From NCBI RefSeq assembly GCF_900100335.1, contig NZ_FNFE01000002.1:372001-436000 (forward strand): a stretch of 64,000 bases of DNA, written 5' to 3'. Each line of letters starts with the position of its first letter. Position 1 is the stretch's first letter. Made by a program: the position numbers and the translations under genes. The notes beneath the pieces are model-generated. The model was not told the DNA's origin. It searched no databases and worked only from the letters and a program-made list of their open reading frames with translations. The DNA comes from Natronorubrum texcoconense (GTDB lineage Archaea > Halobacteriota > Halobacteria > Halobacteriales > Natrialbaceae). Below, piece by piece: positions 35,910 through 45,800 of the stretch.

Positions 35910-36204
35910 TTGCACCAACGTAGACACTATCGTTCTTAACAGTATCGAGGATTCGGGGCTGACTCGTAAATCGCCGTGCGAACCGGTCTCGAGTCGGCGA
36001 GCAGCGATCGAAGTCGAATTGTCAGCACGCACTCCGGGGAACACGCGGCGAGCGGACGGGGGATGTCGAACCGCCGCGGACAACAGGTGACGAACTGCTG
36101 TGGACGAGTGGTGACGTGTGCCGTCGCACGACCCGAAGGGTGAGACGGGGACGGCCCGACCGACGAAGGGCTAGTTTTTCACCGTCTGCGAACGCAGCAG
36201 GCGT

Positions 36205-36438
36205 ATGGACTCAGACTCGCCGCTTCCCCGGACGCCGATCGAGTGGTTCATGCTCGCCCCGGCGCTCGCCGTCATCAACGGAATCGTCCTGCTCGCGACC
36301 GGCCACACGCTTTTCGAGGCGATCGCGATGGGCGTCTTCTACGGGTTCGCGATGGCGTTCGTCGTCCTGCTTCTCGCCGTCACCTGGAACGTGCTCCGGA
36401 ACAGGGGTAACGCGTCGGATGCGGACTCGACGGAGTAG
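36205..36438 (+). CDS. small two-TM membrane protein
   Basis: 77 residues with two hydrophobic stretches (MLAPALAVINGIVLLATGHTL and AMGVFYGFAMAFVVLLLAVTW) and an acidic C-terminus. Coding composition fits the strand. No recognised family; function unknown. Confidence 0.7.
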   Translation: MDSDSPLPRTPIEWFMLAPALAVINGIVLLATGHTLFEAIAMGVFYGFAMAFVVLLLAVTWNVLRNRGNASDADSTE

Positions 36439-36477
36439 CTGCCACGGCCATCTGGCCACAGCGGTTCCCGCTTCCGC

Positions 36478-37470
36478 TCAGTCAGTCCGGTAGAACCGAA
36501 CGCCGTCCTCGAGATCGTACGTCACCGCTCCCCGATTCTCGAGCGTGCCGAGCGCCCCCATCGTATCCAACACGGGAGCCATGTAGCGAACGCTACCGGC
36601 CCGCTCATCGGCGACCGACAGCGGCGTCGCGGGTTCGACCGCGGCGAGCGCCGCTTCGGTCTCCGCGACCAGGCTATCGAGTCGGTCGCGCGTGAGTCCG
36701 ACGACCCGGTTGGGGTCCTCGAACGTCGGCCCGTGGCCGGGGAAGGCGTGGGTCGCCGTCGTCTCCAATAGGCGATCCATCGCGTCGTAGTAGCGATCGA
36801 CGCCGTCGTAGGTCTCCCAGTGGATCCCGGCGTGGAACGTCCCGGCACGGAAGGATTCGATCAGCGCGTCGCCGGAGAAGAGGACGGTTGCCCCCTCGAG
36901 CGTCGTCTCGAAACTCAGGTGGTTCAGTTCGTGACCCGGCGTCGCCAACGATCGAAACTCGCAGTCGCCGACCGAAAACGCGGCGTTCGGGTCGATCGGC
37001 TCGGTCGTCGCCGGGTCGAGCAGTTCGACGTCGCGCCGCAGCGACTCGAGTTCCTCGTCGACGATCTCTTCGCCCTTTTTATCGGTGTACCCCACCGACC
37101 GCGCGGTTTCGCGTACCGCCTCGCGGACCGTCTCGGGGTCGCGCTCGAGTCGGTCGAGGGCCGCCCGCGGCGCGTGAACCGTCGCGCCGGCCTCTCGCAG
37201 CGTGCCGGCCTGCCCGAGATGGTCGCTGTGGGCGTGCGTGACGAGCACGTGGTCGATGTCGTCGATCGTGTAGTCGAACTGCTCGAGGCCGGCCGCGAGC
37301 TCCGCCTCGCCCGCATCGGTCGGCGTGCCGGCGTCGATCATGATCGGTTCGGGTCCGTCGATCACGTACGCGGCGACGTGTTTCGGGGGCCACGGCACGT
37401 CGAACTCGAGGCGATGGATCGTCGAGAAGAGACGATCGCCTCGGCAGGCGCCTTCGGCGTCGGTATCCAT
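36478..37470 (-). CDS. MBL-fold metallo-hydrolase
   Basis: 330 residues. Metallo-beta-lactamase fold with the HxHxDH motif at His79-Ala-His81-Ser-Asp83-His84 (VTHAHSDHLGQ), a second metal ligand in TPGHELNHLSFET, and a further His in AFPGHGPTFEDPNR. A C-terminal winged-helix-like tail follows (VLDTMGALGTLENRGAVTYD), typical of MBL hydrolases related to LACTB2/RNase Z-like families. The substrate cannot be told. Divergent from tfe. Confidence 0.9.
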   Translation of the reverse strand: MDTDAEGACRGDRLFSTIHRLEFDVPWPPKHVAAYVIDGPEPIMIDAGTPTDAGEAELAAGLEQFDYTIDDIDHVLVTHAHSDHLGQAGTLREAGATVHAPRAALDRLERDPETVREAVRETARSVGYTDKKGEEIVDEELESLRRDVELLDPATTEPIDPNAAFSVGDCEFRSLATPGHELNHLSFETTLEGATVLFSGDALIESFRAGTFHAGIHWETYDGVDRYYDAMDRLLETTATHAFPGHGPTFEDPNRVVGLTRDRLDSLVAETEAALAAVEPATPLSVADERAGSVRYMAPVLDTMGALGTLENRGAVTYDLEDGVRFYRTD

Positions 37471-37606
37471 TGACTCGAAGACGGCGGTCCGGAAAGGTGA
37501 AGGTTACTCTCTGCTGCGAGCGCCTCCCGCGGATGCACACCCGAGGTGGTCGCACGGCGAACCAGTGTAATAAGACTTAATGGCTTCATGCCGTTACACG
37601 TAGGTA

Positions 37607-38131
37607 ATGGCTTTTGAGGACCTGCTCGAGGATCCAGTCATCCAGAAGTACTTGCACGAGCTGGTCGGTCCCAAGGGGATGCCCGTCGCGGCCGCGCCGC
37701 CTGACGGGGAAGTGACCGACGAGGAGCTTGCGGAGGATCTGGATCTCGAGTTGAACGACGTGCGGCGGGCGCTGTTTATCCTGTACGAGAACGATCTGGC
37801 CACCTACCGACGGCTGCGCGACGAGGATTCGGGGTGGCTCACCTACCTCTGGACGTTCGAGTACGGCAACATCCCGGAGAACTTAGAGGAGGAGATGTAT
37901 CGGCTTCACGACGCCTTAGAAGACCGTCGGGAGTACGAGCGCAACCACGAGTTCTACCTCTGTGAGATCTGTTCCATCCGCTTCGAGTTCGGCGAGGCGA
38001 TGGACTTCGGCTTCGAGTGCCCCGAGTGTGGCTCGCCGCTGGAATCGATGGACAACGACCGCCTCGTCAACTCGATGGACGACCGCCTCGACTCGCTCGA
38101 GGACGAACTCAACATCGACGCGGACGCCTAA
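37607..38131 (+). CDS. tfe: transcription factor E (TFE alpha)
   Basis: 174 residues. The N-terminal winged helix (about 1-95: DPVIQKYLHELVG, ALFILYENDLATYRRL) and the C-terminal zinc ribbon with CEICSIRF and CPECGSPL place it as archaeal TFIIE-alpha homologue. It stabilises the open complex with TBP, TFB and RNA polymerase. Its stop overlaps the start of the DUF2110 gene. An essential-type housekeeping gene. Confidence 0.95.
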   Translation: MAFEDLLEDPVIQKYLHELVGPKGMPVAAAPPDGEVTDEELAEDLDLELNDVRRALFILYENDLATYRRLRDEDSGWLTYLWTFEYGNIPENLEEEMYRLHDALEDRREYERNHEFYLCEICSIRFEFGEAMDFGFECPECGSPLESMDNDRLVNSMDDRLDSLEDELNIDADA

Positions 38132-38826
38132 TGGTAGTTCTCGCAACCAAACTCTACATCGAAGGCGACGCTCGCGACCGCGCGCTGGACTCGCTGCGCT
38201 CGCTCGTGAACAACGAAATCGGCGATCTCGACGTCGAGTTCGAGATCGGTATCCGCCACGACGACTTCCCGAGCGTGACGATCGAAGGCGAGGACGCCAC
38301 GGTCGCGCGCAACGTCCTCCGCGAGGAGTTCGGCGAGATCGTCCCCGACCTCGAGGTCGGCGAGACCTACGTCGGCACGCTCGAGTCGTGGGACGAGGAC
38401 GGCTTCGTGCTCGACGCCGGACAGGGCGAGGGCGTTCGGATTCCGACCGAGGAACTCGGCCTCGGTCCGGGGTCGGCGATCCAGATCCGCGAACGGTACG
38501 GACTGGTTCAACATCTCCCGTTGCGGTTCGTCTACGGCACCGGCAACGGCGACGACGGCGGTGACCCACCGCGACTCGCCGAGGAAGAACAGGATCGCCT
38601 CTACGAGTGGACCCGCGGGAACGGCCGACTCAACGTCAACAGCGCGACTCGCGCAGAGGTTCGGGCGACGCTCAACCGTGCGGGCCACGCCCAGGACTAC
38701 GTCACGGTCGAGCGACTCGGACTCCTCGAGCAGAGTGTAATCTGCCCAGAAGACACCGACCCGCCCGGCCTGCTGGCGAGCGTCGGCGAGTACCTCCCGG
38801 CGGAGCTCCGCTGTGTCGTCCCATAA
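38131..38826 (+). CDS. DUF2110 family protein
   Basis: 231 residues from ATG 38131, which overlaps the TAA of tfe. The N-terminal alpha/beta region (VLATKLYIEGDARDRALDSL) and a central S1-like beta segment (VGETYVGTLESWDEDGFVLD) are followed by a helical HhH-like C-terminal part (INVNSATR-type: LNVNSATRAEVRATLNRAGH). DUF2110 proteins accompany tfe in haloarchaea as I recall; a role in transcription or RNA binding is plausible only by context. Confidence 0.85.
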   Translation: MVVLATKLYIEGDARDRALDSLRSLVNNEIGDLDVEFEIGIRHDDFPSVTIEGEDATVARNVLREEFGEIVPDLEVGETYVGTLESWDEDGFVLDAGQGEGVRIPTEELGLGPGSAIQIRERYGLVQHLPLRFVYGTGNGDDGGDPPRLAEEEQDRLYEWTRGNGRLNVNSATRAEVRATLNRAGHAQDYVTVERLGLLEQSVICPEDTDPPGLLASVGEYLPAELRCVVP

Positions 38827-38827
38827 C

Positions 38828-39601
38828 ATGAATCGACGGCTCGTTCTCGCGGTGCTCGCGGTCGGCTTGCTCGTCGGTCTAGCCGGCTGCTCGATGTTCT
38901 TCGGCGGCATCTCCGACGAGGACCTCGACCAAGAGCAGGAGTACGACGACTTACGAGACAGTGACGCCGACGTCGCCATCGACCTCGAGAGCGGGAGCCT
39001 GATCAGCAGCGGCGAGTTCCGTGCGGTCTACGAGCTGGAAGACAGGGAGTCGCTCTCGCTGTACCGATCGAACATCTACAGTGATCGAGCCCTCGATATC
39101 CACAGCGTCCGCTACTGGTATCCCAACGGGACGGAGGTGACCGGCTCGGAGCTGGACGTCGATCAGAGCCAGACGAGCACCGACGTCCGGGTTCCGGACG
39201 GCAACGGCACGCTCGCGTTCTCGGGTGACGCCGACCGCAAGTCGTTCACGCTGCCGGCCTACGTCGAGGGCTCCTACGAGGTGACGATTCCCGAAGGACA
39301 CCGGACCACCGCCTTCCTGTTCGGCGACGTCAATCCCGGCGGCTACGAACGGGAGGTCGTCGACGACCGAGAACGACTCACCTGGGACGAGATGGATAGC
39401 ACGCTCAACTTGCAGTACTACCTCACTCGCGACATCCCGCTGTTCATCGGCCTGGTGGCGGTCGTCACCACCGTCGGCGGCATCGGGATCGCCTACTACT
39501 ACCGAAAGGTCAAGCGACTCCGGGAACAGCGCGAGGAGATGGGGTTAGACGTGGATATCGACGACGATTCCAACGACGGGCCGCCGCCGGGCATGAAGTG
39601 A
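38828..39601 (+). CDS. DUF5803-type lipoprotein
   Basis: 257 residues from ATG 38828. The N-terminus is a signal peptide with a lipobox LAGC (Cys21), so it is likely lipid-anchored outside the membrane. The body is beta-rich; near the end comes a TM helix (DIPLFIGLVAVVTTVGGIGI, about residues 205-225) and a charged C-terminal tail, so it spans the membrane with the tail inside. It follows DUF2110 with one base between, in a tfe-DUF2110-DUF5803 run. Function unknown. Confidence 0.8.
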   Translation: MNRRLVLAVLAVGLLVGLAGCSMFFGGISDEDLDQEQEYDDLRDSDADVAIDLESGSLISSGEFRAVYELEDRESLSLYRSNIYSDRALDIHSVRYWYPNGTEVTGSELDVDQSQTSTDVRVPDGNGTLAFSGDADRKSFTLPAYVEGSYEVTIPEGHRTTAFLFGDVNPGGYEREVVDDRERLTWDEMDSTLNLQYYLTRDIPLFIGLVAVVTTVGGIGIAYYYRKVKRLREQREEMGLDVDIDDDSNDGPPPGMK

Positions 39602-39662
39602 GGTCGGCGACCCGCTCGTCACTTCGTTCGATACCGACGGAGAACAGCACCGATACGGAGCG

Positions 39663-40121
39663 TTAGCCGTGAATCGCCTGTTCGTCGAGCCACACAACGT
39701 CCTCGCCGTCGATCTCGAGGCGCCCCTTGACGTGGAGCATGTGTCGGCCCATTCGCGTCTCCTCGAGATCGCTCGGCCGGATCGTCCGCGTGACGTCGAC
39801 GTCGTCGACGAGCCAGCCATAGTAGGCGTCGTCGGCGTCGGTGACGCGAAAGACGAGGAGCTTCGGCTCGTCGACGCGGGCCGTCGTTCGAACCGACGAC
39901 GTAAACGCCCTCGGGAGGTCGACCACCCGCACTCGTTCGCCCCCGACCGAAACCGAGCCAGCGTTCCACGGATCGTCCGCCGTGGCGATCGACTCGTCGT
40001 CGGTCACGCCGAAGACGGACGCGACGGCGTCGGCTCTGACGCAGTATCGGTCGTCCTCGAGATCGAAGGTAAGAACGCTAACGGGATCGTCGGAATCGTC
40101 GGGCGTTGTCGCCGATGCCAT
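39663..40121 (-). CDS. cheW: CheW-like coupling protein (second copy, divergent)
   Basis: 152 residues from ATG 40121; the longer minus frame to 40739 runs antisense through the other cheW and is rejected. CheW-fold: DPVSVLTFDLEDDRYCVRAD, VDLPRAFT, LLVFRVTDADDAYYGWLVDD, then HVKGRLEIDGEDVVWLDEQA. It couples receptors to CheA, or could bind CheA-like partners outside. A TATA-like sequence lies at 40145-40154 on the minus strand, 24 bases from the start. Confidence 0.8.
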   Translation of the reverse strand: MASATTPDDSDDPVSVLTFDLEDDRYCVRADAVASVFGVTDDESIATADDPWNAGSVSVGGERVRVVDLPRAFTSSVRTTARVDEPKLLVFRVTDADDAYYGWLVDDVDVTRTIRPSDLEETRMGRHMLHVKGRLEIDGEDVVWLDEQAIHG

Positions 40122-40268
40122 GCTGCTACAAAATTTAGGAGGGGGAAAATAAACAGTTCGGGTTCGCTGGTCCGGACCGATCAGTCGTGTGGCGACTGCG
40201 GCCAGCGCAGTGTGACGCGCCGTGGGAGTCAACGTTTTAGTGTTGGAATGTGATGGACGAGCAAGAAC

Positions 40269-41069
40269 ATGGTACCGGATCTCTCCGAAAAACTTCTCGG
40301 AATCGATATCGACGATGCCGACGACCCCGATCGTCGGAACGCGGACGGCCCGGACGAGGACGAAGTGGAACTCGAACAGTTCGTCTACTTCGGGCTGGGC
40401 GACGACCGATTCGCGCTGCCGGTCGACGCGATTCGAACGCTCGCCGAGGTCTCCGAACAGGTGACGCGAGTCCCGCGCTCCCCCGACGCGATCGAGGGCA
40501 TGATCGACCTTCGGGGAGAGATCACCGCCGTGATCGACCCGCACGTTCACTTTCCGGGCCTCGCAACCGACGAGCAGGTCGGGCGGGAACGACTGCTGGT
40601 GCTCGACCGGCCGGCCGACCAGCAGTCGGTCGCGATTCGCGTCGACGACGTGATGGGCGTCGAAACGGTTCCCGTGAGCGACGTCCACGACGAAGCGTCG
40701 CTGGAGGAGTCCCCGCTTTCTGGCGATGCACTCGCCCACCCGCTCGTGGTCGCCCTCATCGAACAGGAACGCGAGGTGGCCCCCGACGTCGACCGGCTCG
40801 TCTCCTCGAGTCAGCCGGAGACAGCTATCGCGTCCGAAACCGGCGGCGAGACCGATTTTGGCGGTGCCACCGCACTGTCGCCACCGGCAGGCGAGTCACC
40901 GGACGGTCCCGGAACCGTCGTCGGGAAACCCTTCGAACTCGAGACCGACGAGTCGGCGGAGTCGGAGCCCGTCGAGGCCGACGACGAACGGGCCCGAGAA
41001 CTCGTCGTCGACGGCACGCCGCTGCTCGACGTCGAGAACCTGCTGTTGGCATCCGGACAGCAAGCGTAG
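40269..41069 (+). CDS. cheW: CheW coupling protein with C-terminal extension
   Basis: 266 residues. 35-170 is the CheW fold: EQFVYFGLGDDRFALPVDAI, VTRVPRSPDAIEGMIDLRGE, VLDRPADQQSVAIRVDDV. The C-terminal 95 residues are acidic linker ending in a short helix VVDGTPLLDVENLLLASGQ, likely a contact or second CheW half. It links MCP receptors to CheA. A hairpin and a palindrome follow before cheY. Confidence 0.9.
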   Translation: MVPDLSEKLLGIDIDDADDPDRRNADGPDEDEVELEQFVYFGLGDDRFALPVDAIRTLAEVSEQVTRVPRSPDAIEGMIDLRGEITAVIDPHVHFPGLATDEQVGRERLLVLDRPADQQSVAIRVDDVMGVETVPVSDVHDEASLEESPLSGDALAHPLVVALIEQEREVAPDVDRLVSSSQPETAIASETGGETDFGGATALSPPAGESPDGPGTVVGKPFELETDESAESEPVEADDERARELVVDGTPLLDVENLLLASGQQA

Positions 41070-41110
41070 CTGACTGGGTCGAAACCGCGTTTTCAGATGT
41101 CGTCGTCTGA

Positions 41111-41128
41111 ACGGGGTCTTTGCCCCGT
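41111..41128 (+). terminator. small hairpin after cheW
   Basis: ACGGGG, TCTTTG, CCCCGT: a perfect 6-bp stem 42 bases past the cheW stop, with no long T-run. Possible attenuator or mRNA 3' end. Confidence 0.35.
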
Positions 41129-41137
41129 ATTCGACAC

Positions 41138-41153
41138 TTATCACGACTGATAA
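41138..41153. promoter_or_regulatory. cheY: palindrome upstream of cheY
   Basis: TTATCA, CGAC, TGATAA: perfect 6-bp arms with a 4-base centre, 56 bases before the cheY ATG, in an AT-rich stretch. An operator candidate for the cheY-cheB-cheA operon. Confidence 0.4.
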
Positions 41154-41209
41154 TCGAGAGACAGCATTTATGGTAGTTGTATTTCTATCAGCGTTTGGTG
41201 TACTACTGA

Positions 41210-41572
41210 ATGTCGACAGGGGTGCTCATCGTGGACGATTCTCATTTTATGCGGAATCTACTGCGCCAAATTTTGGAACAGGATTACCGCATTCTCGGAG
41301 AAGCGTCCAACGGCGCCGAAGCAGTCAAACTGTACAAAGAACACGACCCCGATATCGTGATGATGGACATCGTGATGCCCAAGTGCAACGGCATCAAGGC
41401 GACCGCCGCGATCAAGAAGATCGATCCGGACGCCCGAGTCATCATGTGTACGAGCGTCGGGCAGCGTGAGAAAATGAAACTTGCCGTGAAAGCTGGTGCG
41501 GACGGCTACGTGACGAAACCGTTCGAAGAACCCAGCGTCAGAAAGGCTCTCACAGACGTCGCGACTGCATGA
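41210..41572 (+). CDS. cheY: chemotaxis response regulator CheY
   Basis: 120 residues, single receiver domain. Acidic pocket Asp9, Asp10, phospho-acceptor Asp53 (MMDIVMP), Thr81 and Lys103 (VTKPF). It carries the phosphoryl group from CheA to the archaellum motor adaptor. Its stop overlaps cheB (ATGA), so they are translated together. Confidence 0.95.
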   Translation: MSTGVLIVDDSHFMRNLLRQILEQDYRILGEASNGAEAVKLYKEHDPDIVMMDIVMPKCNGIKATAAIKKIDPDARVIMCTSVGQREKMKLAVKAGADGYVTKPFEEPSVRKALTDVATA

Positions 41573-42822
41573 CGCGAGTACTCGTTGTCGACGACTCACA
41601 GTTCATGCGGACAGTCGTCGACAACGCACTCACGGAGGCTGGCTACGACGTCGAGACCGCGACGAACGGGTCGGAAGCGATCGAAACGGCCGCCGCGTAC
41701 GATCCGGATATCGTCACGATGGACGTCGAGATGCCCGAACTGGGCGGTATCGACGCCGTCGAGCGAATTATGGCGAGGAACCCGACGCTAATCTTGATGC
41801 TGAGCGTTCATACTGAGCAGGGAACGGAGACGACGCTCGACGCCCTCGAGCGCGGCGCGATCGATTTCCTCCACAAACCCGACGGCTCGGACGGACGAAC
41901 GCTCGCCGATCTCAGCAGCGAGGTCGTCGCGAAAGTCGACGAACTCGCGAACGCGAACGTCTCCTCGATCGCACTCGCTCGCGCTTCAGCGTCCGCGTAC
42001 GCGACGCGGTCGTCCCGGGCGAACCGCGACGTGGCCACGGGACGGGCAGTCGCCGGAGCCGGAGCCGGAGCCGACTCGCGAGGCTCCCTCGAAGTCAGCG
42101 GCGGATCGACGACGAATCGACCGGCTGGCCCCGACGCCCAACGAGCGTTCAGCCCGGGATCCGGAGCCGGCAGCAAGAGCGAATCCGACGAGGATCCGGA
42201 ACCGATCGAACTCGAGGGCGATCACGCGGACGATCCGACCGTCGTCCTCGGCGCCTCGACCGGCGGCCCGAAGATCGTCGAGGCACTGTTCGAACGGCTC
42301 CCGGCCGACCTCGGTGCCAAGGTGCTGGTCGTCCAGCACATGCCCGAGGGCTTTACCGAACGGTTCGCCGAGCGGCTCGACCGCCTCAGCGAGTACGACG
42401 TTCGCGAAGCGAGCGACGGCGAACTGGTTCGCGCCGGCGAGGCGGCGATCGCCCCCGGCGACGCCCACCTCGAGGTCGCGAACAACGTCGGCGGCCGCCT
42501 TCGCGTTCGACTCGACGACGGCGAGCGGATCCACGGCGTGCGTCCGGCGATCGACGTGACGATGCAGTCGGCGGCCGAAACGGCTGTCGACCCGATCTGT
42601 GGCGTCGTGCTGACCGGGATGGGCCGTGACGGAGCTGCGGGAATCGAATCGATCAAGCGTGCCGGCGGGCACACCATCGCACAGGACGAAGCGACGAGTC
42701 CGGTCTTTGGCATCCCCTGTCAGGCTATTCAGACGGGCTGTGTCGACGATATCGCACCCGCGACCGAACTCGTCGAGACGATCGTCGACGCGTTCGACAC
42801 GGACGGTGAGACCGATGAGTGA
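41569..42822 (+). CDS. cheB: protein-glutamate methylesterase CheB
   Basis: 417 residues. Receiver 1-120 with Asp52; linker about 130-215, rich in Ser/Ala/Gly; methylesterase domain about 222-410 with catalytic Ser230 (GASTGGP), His257 (VQHMPEGF) and Asp354 (GMGRDGAAG). It removes methyl groups from MCP receptors after phosphorylation by CheA. Stop overlaps cheA by 8 bases. Confidence 0.94.
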   Translation: MTRVLVVDDSQFMRTVVDNALTEAGYDVETATNGSEAIETAAAYDPDIVTMDVEMPELGGIDAVERIMARNPTLILMLSVHTEQGTETTLDALERGAIDFLHKPDGSDGRTLADLSSEVVAKVDELANANVSSIALARASASAYATRSSRANRDVATGRAVAGAGAGADSRGSLEVSGGSTTNRPAGPDAQRAFSPGSGAGSKSESDEDPEPIELEGDHADDPTVVLGASTGGPKIVEALFERLPADLGAKVLVVQHMPEGFTERFAERLDRLSEYDVREASDGELVRAGEAAIAPGDAHLEVANNVGGRLRVRLDDGERIHGVRPAIDVTMQSAAETAVDPICGVVLTGMGRDGAAGIESIKRAGGHTIAQDEATSPVFGIPCQAIQTGCVDDIAPATELVETIVDAFDTDGETDE

Positions 42823-45800
42823 CTATCTAACCGACTTCGTTCAGGAGAGCGAAGAACGAATTACGGAGCTGAACAACGCGTTGCTCACGCTCGAGCGTGA
42901 TCCGACCGACGACGACGCGATGGAGAACATCTTCCGCGTCGCTCACACGCTCAAGGGCAACTGTGGCGCGATGGGACTCGAGTCGGCGAGCGATCTCGCA
43001 CACGCGATCGAGGACCTCCTCGATGCCGTCCGGCAAGACGAACTCGAGGTGACGCCCGAACTGATGGACGCCATCTTCGACGGCGTCGACGAACTCGAGA
43101 CGATGGTCGACGAGGTGTCGGCCGAGGGTGAGATCGAAACCGATCCGACGGCGACGATCGAAGCGCTCCGTGAGCATCTCGGCGACGATGCCGACGCGGT
43201 CGGCATTGGCGTCCCGACGCCGAGCGAAATCGAGTCCGTCCTCGAGCGGTTCGAGCCGCCGGCGGACGACGAACACAACGCGTATCTGGTCCGGCTCGAT
43301 ATCGCGGACCGTCCGAACGTCAACAACGGCGAACTCGTCGTCGACGCGCTCATCGACGCGTTCGATCTCATCGGCACCGAGCCGCCGCGAGCGGAGATCG
43401 AAGCCGACACGTACGGCGGACAGTTCGACGCCGTCTTCGGCAGCGCCGTCGGCGAGACCGCGATTACGTCGGGTCTCGAGCCGGTCGAGGAGGTCGACGA
43501 GTTCGAACTGGTCAACGTGACCGAGCAGTTCGAACGCGTTGCCGGCGCGGCCAGCGAGGGCGACGCGGAGTCGGGCGGCGACACACCGACAGCCCAGCCG
43601 GGTGACGCGATCTCTTCGGAAGAAGCGCAGGATCTCGAGGTCGACGAACTGCTCGACGAGTTCGACGAGTTCGACGACTTAGACGAGATGGTCGAGGACG
43701 TCGGCGACGACGAACTCGACGCGTTCGACGACATGGGCGACGCCGGGACGTTCGACGACCTCCTCGAGGACGACGAACTGGCCGACGAATCGGGCGTCGA
43801 CGCCGATACGGACGCTGATACGGGCTCCGAACCCGACGAGGCCACACCCGCGAACGACGAAGCGGACGTCGACGACGCGAACGCCGTCTTCAACGAACTC
43901 AAAAGCGAGGTCGAGATGGTCGGCTTCGACGAACTGCAGGACGAACTCGACGAACTCGAGTTCGACGAGTTCGACGACGACGACGAGGTCGGGATGGACG
44001 AACTCATCGGCGACGAGGTCGACATCGACGATACCTCGTTCCTCGACGACGAGGAGCCGACCGAGGCGACCATCGACGATATGCTGGTCGAGTCGGGCGA
44101 GGAGTCCGAGTCGACAGCTGTGACGGCGGACGCGACAACGGCGCAAAACGAGGCCGATTTGTCGCCAGCGGACGAGGCGACGGAAACCGGCCTCGAGAGC
44201 GAAACGGGTCTCGAATCCGACGACAGCGATATCGCGGTCGACGACGGATCGACACCGGATGCAGAGACGGCGGATTCGGAGTCGCCAGTCGAAACCGAAC
44301 CGGCGACCGACCTCGAGGCGGACGCCGCCGCTGAACCCGAGATCGATTCCGATTCGGATACCGAATCCACGGACGAGGAACTCGAGGCGGATACCGAATC
44401 CGAACCGGACATCGAGTCCGAGACCGCTGTCGGTTCCGAACCGGACGCCGCGTTCGGCGAGGGAGACGAGAGCGAACCCGACGTGACTACCGAACCCGAC
44501 TCACCACTGTCGGAGTCGGAAGCAGTCGATGCAGCCGACGACGATGATCCCGTATCGGCGGCGGACGCCGAAAACGGCGTCTCCGAGTCGGTCGAACCAG
44601 ACGCGGACGCGGTTGAGACGGACGACGACGCGGCCGAGGCGAGCGAGGTATCCGCCCCGGATGGCCCTGCGACGGAGACCGAAGACGACTCCCCGTCCTC
44701 GGTCGAGACGGACGACGAAGAGCCGAGCGATGCGGCGGACGACGGTGATGCAATCACCGCCGACGCTGCGGACGGACTCGACGACGCGGACAGTACAGCC
44801 GAATCGGACGACGAGACCGAGTTCGAAGACGAGTTCGGCACGGCTCTCGAGGACGAGTTCGACTCGACGATGTCGTTCGACGACGGCACCGACACGGAGT
44901 CGTTCGACGACGACGATGACGCGGGCGTGGAGGACGCGGATCCGTTCGCCGACGACGCCTTCGACGACGAGTTGGAGGGCGACCTGTTCGCCGACGATTC
45001 GTTTACCGACGACGTCTTCGAGGACGACACCGACTTCGCCGATGCGGACGACGGTGACGCGTTCGGTGACGTCTCGGCGACACCGGACGACGAGACGTTC
45101 GGCATCGACGACGACGGATTCGATGCGACAGCGTCGAGTTCGTCGGAGAGCGAGACGACGGCCGCCTCGTTCGACGACGCTGCTGCCGAGACCGGCGGCG
45201 ATGCAGACGAGGACGTCGTCCGTCGGATCGACGAACCGACGCTCGAGGTGCCGGACATCTCGATCTCGGAAACGGACGAGCGACCCGACGCCGACCAGCA
45301 GACAGACGAGATCCAGTCCGTCCGCGTCGACGTCGAACAGATCGACTCGCTGCTCACGCTCGTCGAAGGGCTGGTCACGAGTCGCGTTCGGCTCCGGCAC
45401 GCGGTGACCGAAAGCGAAGATACCGGGGCGCTCGAGACGGAACTCGACGACCTGGAGGATCTGACGACGGAACTCCAAGAGACCGTGATGGACGTCCGAC
45501 TCGTCCCGCTACAGACGGTGACGAACCGCCTGCCGCGGGTCGTCCGCGACATCGCGCGTGATCAGGACAAAGCGGTCGCGTTCGAGATGTCCGGCGAGGA
45601 CGTCGAACTCGACCGGAGTATCCTCGATCGAATCGGCGATCCGCTGATCCACCTGGTTCGAAACGCCGTCGATCACGGCATCGAACCGCCCGAAGAGCGC
45701 GAGGCCGCAGAGAAGCCCCGTGACGGCGCCGTCGAGGTGCACGCCGATCGCTCGCGCGACCGCGTGACGATCACGGTCGAAGACGACGGGAGCGGGCTCG

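Noticed and set aside
35910-36083. N-terminal extension of the membrane winged-helix protein
   Set aside because: Arg-rich, no promoter; ATG 35909 fits a leaderless start.
42943-45552. 869-residue Ser-rich minus-strand frame
   Set aside because: Antisense shadow of the CheA acidic linker.
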